Assembly (NCBI GenBank): GCA_026709065.1
Contig: JAPOTS010000122.1
Span: 1-40,847, forward strand
Direction of reading: 5' to 3'
Length of the DNA: 40,847 nucleotides
Source: Bacteroidota bacterium
GTDB taxonomy: Bacteria; Bacteroidota; Rhodothermia; Rhodothermales; Bin80
Position numbers and translations under genes: made by a program. Positions 8,635 to 16,984 of this stretch are shown one piece after another; the first letter of the stretch is position 1, and the number at the start of each line of letters is the position of its first letter. The notes under the pieces were generated by a model that ran no database searches, was not told the DNA's origin, and was given only the letters and a program-made list of their open reading frames with translations.

Positions 8635-9765
8635 ATGATTTTGCGTCAGGCCTTACCTTTTGTATTGATTGCAATCATGACTTGCCTACCCGTGTCTGCT
8701 CAACGGATAGCGAAGTATGGTGCAGACTTTCTGGCGGGAGGCGTGGATGCTCGGGCCCTTGCAATGGGGGGTGCTAATGTTGCACTCACTCACAATGTGA
8801 ATAGTGTTTATTGGAACCCCGCAGGTCTGATGCAAACCGAATACTCAGAAGTTGCTTATATGCATGCTGAGCGTTTTGCTGGAATTGTATCTTTTGATTT
8901 CGCTGCCATTTCATATCCTGTCACGCATCAGTCAACTGTCGGACTCAGCTTTTTCCGAAGTGGAGTCAATGATATCAAAAATACTCTGAATGCCTGGGAT
9001 GCGGAGCGAAATCAACCCAAGGCAAATCCTGAATCATATATCACCAGTTTTTCTGCGGCTGACATGGCGTTTTTTCTTAGCTACGCTAGAAGCCTCAATC
9101 ACAGGCTATTGGTTGGTGCATCTGGAAAAATCATCCGACGCACAATTGGTGATTTTGCTGATGCATGGGGCTATAGCTTTGATGCGGGGGCATTATGGCG
9201 TGGCGATCGATTTATGATCGGGGTTCAAATTCAAGATGTGTCTACAATGCTACAGAGTTGGAGCGTCAACTCATCTGCATTCGCCATTGAAGATATCAAT
9301 CCAAATACAGGAAATCCTTACACATTTGTTGAGGTGTTTGATCAGGAGTTACCAAGTGGAGATACATTCTTGGTATTACCTGTGATGCGACTTGGCTCGG
9401 GGTTAAAGATCCCTGTTGGTTCCCACAGTACAATCCTGATTGGCTTAGACTTTGATATCGCCTTTGACGGCCAGCAGTCGGATGCTTTTAATTTGGGAGA
9501 TCTTTCCTTTCATCCACGCCTTGGTGGAGAATTCTCATTCCGTAATCTCATTGCCCTGCGTGCAGGATTAAACCGCATTGCCCAAACTGAAAGCTATGGC
9601 TTTGATGTTGTCCCATCTGTTGGTGCTGGAATCAAGATTGGTCCTCTATCTATTGATTATGGATTTGGAGATTTTGGAGGCTTGGTGAGCGATTTAGGGT
9701 ATTCGCATAGGATCTCGGCACATTTCACATGGAAGCATCCGCGATTTAGACGACCATCTGAGTGA
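8635..9765 (+). CDS. PorV/PorQ family outer-membrane protein
   Basis: The 376-residue protein begins with a signal peptide (about residues 1-22, ending VSAQ) and the characteristic N-terminal block GADFLAGGVDARALAMGGA followed by NSVYWNPAGL. This block marks PorV/PorQ relatives of the FadL-like barrel family. The rest shows alternating aromatic strands ending in a basic tail, as expected for an outer-membrane beta-barrel. In T9SS organisms PorV shuttles cargo with a C-terminal sorting domain to the attachment complex at the cell surface. The large peptidase encoded at 27443-31444 carries such a domain, so a role in its secretion is plausible. Many genomes have several paralogues, however, and this copy may be a generic family member. 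It is a single gene between rsmB and the haem-uptake pair. The family call is confident; the specific T9SS role is inferred. Confidence 0.82.
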   Translation: MILRQALPFVLIAIMTCLPVSAQRIAKYGADFLAGGVDARALAMGGANVALTHNVNSVYWNPAGLMQTEYSEVAYMHAERFAGIVSFDFAAISYPVTHQSTVGLSFFRSGVNDIKNTLNAWDAERNQPKANPESYITSFSAADMAFFLSYARSLNHRLLVGASGKIIRRTIGDFADAWGYSFDAGALWRGDRFMIGVQIQDVSTMLQSWSVNSSAFAIEDINPNTGNPYTFVEVFDQELPSGDTFLVLPVMRLGSGLKIPVGSHSTILIGLDFDIAFDGQQSDAFNLGDLSFHPRLGGEFSFRNLIALRAGLNRIAQTESYGFDVVPSVGAGIKIGPLSIDYGFGDFGGLVSDLGYSHRISAHFTWKHPRFRRPSE

Positions 9766-9928
9766 TTGATTTGTTGACTTACAACTTGGTAAACATTGAA
9801 TCTCATGGTGATGTATTACTAAAACAATCCTTTATGTCTGTTTGTAATGTATGGGAATTATATAAAACTGCAAACACAATCAATAAGTATTTTTCCATCA
9901 AATTGAAACATTTAATGATTTATCCGTA

Positions 9929-9949
9929 TATTTAGACTAAATCTAAATA
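9929..9949. promoter_or_regulatory. Candidate metal-responsive operator in front of the TonB receptor
   Basis: TATTTAGA and its exact reverse complement TCTAAATA are separated by CTAAA, ending 3 nt before the receptor ATG. The core TTTAG-A-CTAAA is itself palindromic, so the site can be read as three overlapping TTTAG-like half-sites, as in Fur/DtxR-type operator arrays. Haem and iron uptake genes are classically repressed this way. The regulator is not encoded in this window. Confidence 0.5.
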
Positions 9950-9952
9950 AGG

Positions 9953-12112
9953 ATGATGGCAAAACTTCCGACTTACTGTTACTCAGGGCTAATTTGGGTC
10001 TTCTGCATTCTATGTCTTTTGGGTACTCTGACGGTGTCTGCACAGACTGTTATCCCTGATTATAGTCCTAAGGATTCAATCCGTACTATTGAGATGACTC
10101 CCTTGGTGATCACTGCGACTCGGTCACAGAAAATGCTTGAAGATGTCGCTGTCCCAACGACTATCATTACATCAAACATAATCCAACGTGAGGGCGCTCT
10201 ACGATTAGGAGATGTGTTGGCTAATCAAATGGGGATCGCGTTGTTTGATGATCACGGCACTGGTATCCAAATTCAAGGATTCGCATCCGATTATACCCTT
10301 ATTTTGCTTGACGGTGAGCCAGTAATTGGTCGCACTGCTGGAACACTTGATATTGATCGTATTACTCTGAAAGGATTGAGTCACTTAGAAATCGTACGAG
10401 GCCCATCGTCTTCACTCTATGGAAGTGAGGCACTCGCTGGGGTGATTAATTTGATCCCTTCTCCACCAAAAGAAAAGATGGAGGGGGCAGCAAGTTTTCG
10501 GATTGGTTCCTATGCGACATCCGATATGACCCTACAAATGGAAGGAGGGCGAGACTGGGGAGGAATGAGGGTTTTTGTGAATCGATATGCCTCTAGAGGT
10601 TACGACTTATCCCCCAATATTTATGGGCCAACCACCCCATCATTTTCTGATTGGACGGGCGATCTAAGAGCGCACATCAAACTGTCGGAGCGTATCAAAG
10701 TCAAACTTGGTGCCCGAGGAACTTTCGAAAATCAAGAAAGCGTTTTTGCCTCTCAACAATTAGGTCAAACTGAAGAACGATACAACGAAGAGGGAGCTCG
10801 CAGGGAATGGAGTATCCACCCAGAAATTGATGTTCAGCTATCGAAAAAGACCCGACTCAATACAACCCTTTACCGCACAAGCTATCGCACAGAAACTCAT
10901 CACCTTCGTCAAGAGGATGAGTTTATCAACTACGAAGATAATTTTGATCAAACCTATTCCAAAGCAGAAATAAAACTGGATATGCTCTGGAATACAAAAC
11001 ATCTGTCAAATATTGGTGGGGGAGTCATTGGTGAACAACTCGGCGGAACCAGATACCCATCCACCTCCGAACCTGAATCATCTCATAGATATTTCTTCAT
11101 TCAGCATGAATGGTTGGCCTCCGATCTGATTCATTTCAATACCAGTGCACGCTATGACGATCATTCCGACTATGCCGCTAGGTTTACACCTAAGTTGTCA
11201 GTGATCGTCCGCCCCTCTGATCAAATCCGACTGCGTGCAAGTATCGGAAGTGGCTTCAAGGCTCCGGCCTTTCGTCAGCTTTACTTAGCCTTCACCAATT
11301 CTTCTGGTGGATACTCTGTATTTGGATCTATCCCTATGAGCGATGGAATCAATCAACTTGAAGCCAATGGACTGATTCAACAGCGACTGCTTGATGTCCG
11401 TGAGTTAGATCCCTTAAGAGCAGAAAATTCGGTCGCATATAATGTGGGTGGATCAATCACTCTACGCACATGGCTTACTGCACAATTAAATCTATTTCAC
11501 AATAATGTGACTGATCTGATTGAAACACAGCCTGTTGCACAGAAAACCAATGGCGCATTTGTATACGGCTATTTTAACTTAGCAAAAATCTATACGAGAG
11601 GGATTGAAAGTGAACTGCGGATGACTCCACAGTTGAATTCCCAAAGTTCCTTGGATATCTCATTGGGATATCAGTATCTGCAGGCACGAGATCGTGAAAT
11701 TGTTGATGCAATCAATGAAGGGACTGTCTATGGACGATCACCTAGTGGGCGAGATTATCGTTTAGGGATTGGAGATTATACAGGCTTGTTTGGCCGATCT
11801 CCCCATTCTGCTTCACTGCGTGCTGCCTATATCAATTCTAAAATCGGTCTCACTGCTAGTGCTCATGGTCGTTGGCGAAGTCGTTACGGTTATCGTGACT
11901 TAGATGGAAATCTATTCGCCAATCGCCCCGATGAGTTTGTACCCCATTATGCCGTCCTTGGAGCTACGATCAGCAAAAAATTCACATTCGTTCCTTCCAT
12001 TGAATTCATTGCACAGGTTGGTTTAGATAACGTATTTAATCATACCTACCCCACATTAGTCCCTTCGCTGCCTGGCCGACGAGGGTACACTTCTCTTCAA
12101 TTTAATTTTTAA
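9953..12112 (+). CDS. TonB-dependent outer-membrane receptor, probably for haem or an iron complex
   Basis: The 719-residue protein has a signal peptide (about residues 1-31, ending TVSAQ) and a TonB-box-like TPLVITATR at about 49-57. The plug domain contains ALRLGDVLANQMGIALFDD, IQIQGF and the conserved EIVRGPSSSLYGSEALAGVI block. A long 22-strand-type barrel follows, closing in the aromatic GRRGYTSLQFNF end. It would import a ligand across the outer membrane using TonB-ExbBD energy. The next gene, 8 bp downstream, encodes an HmuY-like haem-binding lipoprotein, so the pair resembles Porphyromonas HmuR-HmuY and haem is the likeliest ligand. Sequence alone cannot exclude other siderophore or vitamin ligands; no cobalamin riboswitch is seen upstream. 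A palindromic operator candidate touches the start region. Two consecutive ATG codons occur, and I use the first. Confidence 0.9.
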   Translation: MMAKLPTYCYSGLIWVFCILCLLGTLTVSAQTVIPDYSPKDSIRTIEMTPLVITATRSQKMLEDVAVPTTIITSNIIQREGALRLGDVLANQMGIALFDDHGTGIQIQGFASDYTLILLDGEPVIGRTAGTLDIDRITLKGLSHLEIVRGPSSSLYGSEALAGVINLIPSPPKEKMEGAASFRIGSYATSDMTLQMEGGRDWGGMRVFVNRYASRGYDLSPNIYGPTTPSFSDWTGDLRAHIKLSERIKVKLGARGTFENQESVFASQQLGQTEERYNEEGARREWSIHPEIDVQLSKKTRLNTTLYRTSYRTETHHLRQEDEFINYEDNFDQTYSKAEIKLDMLWNTKHLSNIGGGVIGEQLGGTRYPSTSEPESSHRYFFIQHEWLASDLIHFNTSARYDDHSDYAARFTPKLSVIVRPSDQIRLRASIGSGFKAPAFRQLYLAFTNSSGGYSVFGSIPMSDGINQLEANGLIQQRLLDVRELDPLRAENSVAYNVGGSITLRTWLTAQLNLFHNNVTDLIETQPVAQKTNGAFVYGYFNLAKIYTRGIESELRMTPQLNSQSSLDISLGYQYLQARDREIVDAINEGTVYGRSPSGRDYRLGIGDYTGLFGRSPHSASLRAAYINSKIGLTASAHGRWRSRYGYRDLDGNLFANRPDEFVPHYAVLGATISKKFTFVPSIEFIAQVGLDNVFNHTYPTLVPSLPGRRGYTSLQFNF

Positions 12113-12120
12113 TTATTCTA

Positions 12121-12849
12121 GTGAAACTCTTTTTTCTACACTTCTATATTCTATGCTTAGTCATTTTTCTTGGTGCCTGTAACAGTACACCGAGTGAACC
12201 TGAGCGTATCATGCTTGATGTCCAGTTAGCTGAGGACATCATCGCTGACCCTGTCACTAGTAGAGACCCTTCCACAGGCAGGGCTCTGTCAAACAACCTC
12301 TACTCTCTCTTTGATCTTGACACTAACGAGTTGATCCTCTCTTCATCGGTGACCGATAAGGATCAACGCAGGACAGATTCGAGTGGAACAATATGGGATA
12401 TTGGTTTTCGAGGTACGACCGTCATCTTCAATGGAGGAGTAAGCGGTCCTGGTGAAGCGACTGCTCAGATTCTAACTCTGCCATTTGAAACGGTATTTGA
12501 TGAACCATTACCTTCTGATGGCTATGTGACCGATGGTAGCAATACTACTTGCCCCAGTATTGAGACACCTGCAGGCCCCGTGCCGGGTAGCACTCTTGCA
12601 ATCTGCACCGGGTCAGGAAATGGTTGGTATAACTACAATTCTAATACTCAACTCATTACCCCAATACCAGGTCGCACCATCGCATTCACAACTGCAACTG
12701 GCAACTATGGAGCACTTAGATTTTTGAGTTACTACAAGGGAAATCCTAACCCACCAGATTCTGATCAGCCCTCCCGCCATTACACATTTGAATATCTTGT
12801 TCAACCTGACGGATCCCGCAATCTATTTAGAATGCCTTCAGACAATTAG
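12121..12849 (+). CDS. HmuY-like haem-binding lipoprotein
   Basis: The protein has 242 residues with a lipoprotein signal peptide; the lipobox LGAC places the lipidated cysteine at residue 20. After the signal come segments typical of the HmuY family: ALSNNLYSLFDLDT, then SSGTIWDIGFRGTTVIFNGG, and the late FTTATGNYGALRFLSYY strand pair. HmuY proteins capture haem at the surface and pass it to a TonB receptor; here the receptor gene lies 8 bp upstream, so the two form an operon. The start is GTG, the only start consistent with the lipobox spacing. Haem ligands differ between HmuY homologues and I cannot assign them. It has four cysteines after lipidation-site processing or fewer, and any disulfide is uncertain. 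Convergent with the downstream methyltransferase gene. Confidence 0.82.
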   Translation: MKLFFLHFYILCLVIFLGACNSTPSEPERIMLDVQLAEDIIADPVTSRDPSTGRALSNNLYSLFDLDTNELILSSSVTDKDQRRTDSSGTIWDIGFRGTTVIFNGGVSGPGEATAQILTLPFETVFDEPLPSDGYVTDGSNTTCPSIETPAGPVPGSTLAICTGSGNGWYNYNSNTQLITPIPGRTIAFTTATGNYGALRFLSYYKGNPNPPDSDQPSRHYTFEYLVQPDGSRNLFRMPSDN

Positions 12850-13158
12850 CACGGGATCTGAAATGACTTTTATTTTTCATGATTCGCGATATTTTGCCTA
12901 GTTTTCGGTTGTTTGATTTCAAGATATACGACGAGATATGCGATGTCTAAACAGTTGTCAGAATTAGACAATCAGCATTCTCTTTCGTGTTCTTAGGAAT
13001 ATTTCGTTCGCTTTTTAATGACTTTCTATAGTCAAATACTTTTCCGTCAACGACCATTCAAAGTTTCGGTTTGGGCATTAGAAATTTTACAAATTTTTCT
13101 CTTTAATTTAGCGGTAGTCAAGTATAAAAAATCATATAATGTGTGTGATTTACGATTG
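12850..13158. other. Intergenic region between convergent haem-uptake and methyltransferase genes
   Basis: This is AT-rich DNA with stops in every frame. I see no compact hairpin-plus-T-run terminator, although several T-runs occur near 13012 and 13099. It marks the left border of the defence island. No direct repeat suggesting an insertion boundary was found. Confidence 0.35.
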
Positions 13159-14451
13159 CTACAGGATCGGTGATAGACAGTGCGGATCATCGTAGCTCAT
13201 GGCCTTAGATGTATCTCTCTTATGATACAGAGAGGCTAAGATATCTCCATGCATCTTGGTAAATAGCGGGGGAACGGCCTCGCCTATCATTTGACGTACT
13301 GGCGAATGCCCCCAACGGTCAATCGCCTCTCCCCATTTAAAATCTTCTGGAAAAGTCTGTAGATGGGCACATTCCGCAGGGCTCAAAACACGATTTTCCC
13401 ACGGATGAAGCGTGCGATCGCTTCCAATGTGACCGCTTGCAGTGGTAACCGTTGAAGCAGGTTCATAGGGTGACATTCGTCTATAACTAGAATTTCGGAA
13501 TCCACGAATCATTCTCCATGTTCCATCCTCTTCACGAATGATAGGGCGAAGTAAGGGGCTGGAGCATTGGGGGCATAGAGGAACATCTTGCTCTACATCA
13601 ACAGAGCCGCAGGATGGGCATAGATTTGATTCCCATGCACTTGCACCACTTCTCGGGGGAATAGCGGCGACCATATCATAGCGCTCAGCACAGATCACCG
13701 GAACTTGGTGCATTGGATGTTCAGGAGTATGAGCTGACTCTAATGACTGAGCATCCAGAGAGGGAAGGTTTAACTCACTTAAAGCGTGATCAAGTGTGAC
13801 TTCACATGGCAGATCTGGACTACCATGAGTTGGAAGGGGGAAAGGTGCTTTTTTGGATTGAATCAATACTTCAGCTGAGGCAGAATCTTTACGCACAAAG
13901 GTAAGAAATGCACGATTACGGCTTTGAGGCACTCCATATTTAGATAGATTAATTACCAGAGTATAGAGATGGTAATCCTTCTTCAAACGACGGGTGAGCA
14001 GTGTTGCAGCAGAAACTGGATCCTTTTTTAATGGGTCGTACACTTTTCGTCGAAGGAAAGCAGGTACATTCTCTACGACTATGAAAGTTGGTGCAAGTTC
14101 TTTCGCAACATGCGCAATTGGAAGTGCGAGCAGGTTTCGTCCGTCACGAGTTCCGGCATCTGCATCCGCTTCAAATCCGCGATCACTTTGAGCAGTGCTC
14201 ATTCCTTGACATGGGGGACATCCACAAAGAAGCACTGGGGGTTGCAAACCATACGAGGCTCTGAAAGCATCAACCACTTCGGGCCACGACTGCCGTATAT
14301 CTCCACTTATGGGAACTGCATCTGGATGATTGAGCGATGCCACATCAAGACGTCGTTGTATGATTTCGGAGATCACACAAAACCTGAAACCAGCGGAAGC
14401 ATATCCAACATCGCCAGCGCCACAGTTAGAAAAGAGGCTAACGGCTTTCAC
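13159..14451 (-). CDS. DNA (cytosine-5-)-methyltransferase with zinc-ribbon insert
   Basis: This is a C5 cytosine methyltransferase of 430 residues, the modification component of a restriction system. Motifs in order: I, AVSLFSNCGAGDVGYASAGF (residues 3-22, SAM binding); IV, GCPPCQGMS (77-85, catalytic Cys81); VI, ENVP (127-130); VIII, QSRNRAF (176-182); IX, around PASTVTT (331-337); X, GEAVPP (390-395). The target-recognition region holds a four-cysteine cluster C278-x2-C281 and C293-x2-C296, a zinc-ribbon-like insert unusual for such enzymes. The start is GTG, sharing GTGA with the stop of the upstream ATPase-nuclease, so the two are translationally coupled. The recognition sequence cannot be read from the gene. 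Codon positions look intact, and the enzyme should be active. It is not a solitary housekeeping Dcm, given its partner. Confidence 0.93.
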   Translation of the reverse strand: MKAVSLFSNCGAGDVGYASAGFRFCVISEIIQRRLDVASLNHPDAVPISGDIRQSWPEVVDAFRASYGLQPPVLLCGCPPCQGMSTAQSDRGFEADADAGTRDGRNLLALPIAHVAKELAPTFIVVENVPAFLRRKVYDPLKKDPVSAATLLTRRLKKDYHLYTLVINLSKYGVPQSRNRAFLTFVRKDSASAEVLIQSKKAPFPLPTHGSPDLPCEVTLDHALSELNLPSLDAQSLESAHTPEHPMHQVPVICAERYDMVAAIPPRSGASAWESNLCPSCGSVDVEQDVPLCPQCSSPLLRPIIREEDGTWRMIRGFRNSSYRRMSPYEPASTVTTASGHIGSDRTLHPWENRVLSPAECAHLQTFPEDFKWGEAIDRWGHSPVRQMIGEAVPPLFTKMHGDILASLYHKRDTSKAMSYDDPHCLSPIL

Positions 14452-16502
14452 GATCCACCACGCTCACCCGATAGGCGGTAAGCTTCGTCTCTGACACGAT
14501 CTTGAACATCCAAGAATTGTTCATTTGCTATAGTTGCTCTTGTGAGAAAATCACCCCAAGAAATTTGGATAATTTTTTCCTTATTCCTCCACCAGTCATA
14601 AGCTCTAACCATATCTCGATCCGTGATATTGACAGAATCACATATCAAGTCAACAACCCATCCGCCCTCAAATTTCTGCTCCAATTTGCGGCGAGAACTG
14701 AAAAATTTCTCAAAAGCATCAAGATAATTATGGAGGCGATCCCAGTCATTGTTATTGAATGTATGTCCAACGGCTTTGATTTCAACAATATGAAGTTTTT
14801 GACTCATATTGGCAAGGATAAAGTCTGGGCGTTTGCGACCATGATCAATAGCTAAGCTCACTTTTTCTTGAAACTTCCTATAGTAGTAACTTTCAAATCC
14901 TCGCTTGAACTGTTTCAGGGATTGGTTGATTGTAATGGGTGTCCAAGTAGGTTCAATCAGCCATAGGGCATCTGTAAGAATGGACTGGAGGTCACTTTCG
15001 TCAGGATCATTATGAATTAATTCCGAAAGACGGCGAATCACTTCAACTCGCTCACTGGCAATTTGAGCATAAGAAGCCATTTCTGCAATGCGGGTTTTGG
15101 AGAAAAGGTCAAGGAGTTTGTTAATGCCTCCATTGAGCCCCAATGCTCTGGAGCGAAATTCCTTGAGAGCTTCCATTAAAGCCATATGAGGCGCAACGGT
15201 AAGAATAACCTTCGTGAGAGACTCAACATATTCACCATCATTCAACTCATCCTCTGAGGCTAAGCGTCCAATCTGTTTTCCAAGACGTACGGCCATTGTG
15301 GCCACTTCGCGATCGGCAAAATAGTTGTGTGCTTTTTTATCTAAATCAGATGCCTCAAGAAAAAGCATTTCGACCCTGTCCCTCCGAGGCTGGCGAGAGG
15401 CTGCCCCAATGGCTTTGATCCGATCTGATCCCCATTTTCGTAGGGCTCTTCCGTAATCGGATTCCCACAGAATATCCTGCCGGTCTGTTGTGATCAGATC
15501 CTCACCATCATCCTCATCAATCCAATCCGCATGAACTTCACCGACAAGATAGGATCGTAGAGTAAATTCTCCAGTATAGCCTGCGGGTTTCTCAAAATCT
15601 CTTGTCGTAGCAACAATTTTTCCTCGTGCATAGATACGAACCCCAGCCATTTCTTCATTTTTGTATGCATTTTTTGCAAGTCCCATCCATCCAGTAACTG
15701 GTAACGTTTTCCCATCTTTTAGCTCAACGGGGAGGTCATCAAGAAGAATCCGTGTTTTTTCCATCAATGGGATGTCGTAACAACCTACAATAAAAGGTGT
15801 ATTTTCGTTAGGATTTCTTGAATCCGTCACCTGTATACTAAAGTCTAATTGCTGAATGCCGAATCGAACCGCAAGTTGACGATGGAATGTCTCTCGGTTG
15901 GGCACCCGTTTTGGAAGAAAATTTCTCAAGCGAATGGTGGTCCCTGAAGCGTCCATATAGGTTCGATCCAGTTCTCCACGTTCAATCTCAATCGGCTCAT
16001 CACTATGCTCAAGGATCTTGTCATAATCCATCTTAAAATGTGAAACGATATAACCTTTCTCAGTAGGATCTCCTCCAGCAGAAATCACCTCTATGATTTT
16101 GCAAATTCCAAATGGAGCAAGCTTACCTATTCCTTTTCGCCCCATCACGTTACGGTTCTTATTCCTTGATAGACTTCCAAGTTTTTCATCTTTACGACGA
16201 TCCTTACCAACCCACAGAAAATGTTCGTTCGCATCAGAAGGAGTCATTCCATGGCCATCATCCTTGACTTCAATGACATGTTCAAATTCTTCAATTTCAT
16301 GTGTTGCAGAATTACGTCTTGCTAATAAAGTGTTTAATGGAACTTTTACACTCACATTCTCTGCATCCGCATCATACGCATTGGCAATCAGTTCAGCAAC
16401 CACCGCACTTACTCGATCATATAAACGAACGCCTAATTTATCAACCGTCATGCGAGATATTCGCATCTGATAGGGTCCGATACCATTATTGAAAATAGTC
16501 AT
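14448..16502 (-). CDS. GHKL (MutL/MORC-like) ATPase fused to a PD-(D/E)XK-type nuclease domain
   Basis: The N-terminus of this 684-residue protein is a GHKL ATPase: N-box ELIANAYDAD (37-46, Asn41), G1 box KDDGHGM (80-86) and G2 loop GRKGIGKLA (121-129). A MutL/MORC-like transducer region and a helical stretch follow. Near the C-terminus, RPDFILAN with Asp560 is followed by EIK with Glu574 and Lys576, a convincing PD-(D/E)XK nuclease core. Iyer, Abhiman and Aravind described MutL/MORC-type ATPases in bacterial restriction-modification systems, often beside DNA methyltransferases. This gene fits that picture, because its stop codon overlaps the start of a C5 methyltransferase. I infer that it is the restriction subunit, acting as an ATP-gated dimer that cuts unmodified DNA. 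No separate endonuclease gene is present. Biochemical cleavage and specificity are unknown. It is divergent from the DUF262 gene. Confidence 0.85.
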   Translation of the reverse strand: MTIFNNGIGPYQMRISRMTVDKLGVRLYDRVSAVVAELIANAYDADAENVSVKVPLNTLLARRNSATHEIEEFEHVIEVKDDGHGMTPSDANEHFLWVGKDRRKDEKLGSLSRNKNRNVMGRKGIGKLAPFGICKIIEVISAGGDPTEKGYIVSHFKMDYDKILEHSDEPIEIERGELDRTYMDASGTTIRLRNFLPKRVPNRETFHRQLAVRFGIQQLDFSIQVTDSRNPNENTPFIVGCYDIPLMEKTRILLDDLPVELKDGKTLPVTGWMGLAKNAYKNEEMAGVRIYARGKIVATTRDFEKPAGYTGEFTLRSYLVGEVHADWIDEDDGEDLITTDRQDILWESDYGRALRKWGSDRIKAIGAASRQPRRDRVEMLFLEASDLDKKAHNYFADREVATMAVRLGKQIGRLASEDELNDGEYVESLTKVILTVAPHMALMEALKEFRSRALGLNGGINKLLDLFSKTRIAEMASYAQIASERVEVIRRLSELIHNDPDESDLQSILTDALWLIEPTWTPITINQSLKQFKRGFESYYYRKFQEKVSLAIDHGRKRPDFILANMSQKLHIVEIKAVGHTFNNNDWDRLHNYLDAFEKFFSSRRKLEQKFEGGWVVDLICDSVNITDRDMVRAYDWWRNKEKIIQISWGDFLTRATIANEQFLDVQDRVRDEAYRLSGERGGS

Positions 16503-16984
16503 CTTCAGGATTAATGATTTAAATGATGAGACAAACTAAAATTCATCCTTCTGTAGCAGTTTTGGTAAATGAACCCTAATAAGTATGGATTTTGATGGTT
16601 TGACCTATATCATACAAAAATACGAACAAAAATGATTATAGATTCCGTATAATAGCAAGATTTTGTTACGATTAGTGAATGCCACCCAGCCCTTGCCAAC
16701 AGCGCGTTCTCCGTGCAATCGATTATTGGTATCGCCAAAAGCCTTCATGATTGCGCCAGAAAATAGAAGAGACTCAACTACCCCTCATGAAGTTTTCCTA
16801 AACGATTACTGAGATCTCTGCAGTTGAATGGGCACCGGAAAATATGGCGGCGGTTTGGTTGATTGAACCAATCAAATTTTACACGATTCTTCATCTCTCG
16901 GTGCCACACTAAAATCGTATGGATACAAACATCACACCGAATGCGTATCTTTTGATTTATTCAATATCCTTTTGAGATCCATTT
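16503..16984. other. Divergent control region of the defence island, with nested inverted repeats
   Basis: No full gene. A TATAAT box occurs near 16649. A 23-codon frame at 16679-16750 (starting MPPSPCQQRVLRAIDYWYR) ends at TGA and may be a relic. Nested inverted repeats are present: an outer GGCACCG (16831-16837) with CGGTGCC (16899-16905), and an inner TTGGTT/AACCAA hairpin at 16855-16871 with a 5-nt loop. These lie 80-150 bp before the DUF262 gene and could form a structured leader or operator. Another frame over 16820-16912 reads openly for about 30 codons, so decayed coding sequence is also possible. Confidence 0.4.

Noticed and set aside
14110-14481. 123-codon plus-strand frame opposite the methyltransferase start
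   Set aside because: Shadow of the conserved methyltransferase motifs on the opposite strand.
16679-16750. 23-codon frame MPPSPCQQRVLRAIDYWYR as a possible LexA-like or C-protein regulator of the restriction locus
   Set aside because: Far too short for a helix-turn-helix protein, followed by a stop and no continuation; only a loose resemblance.
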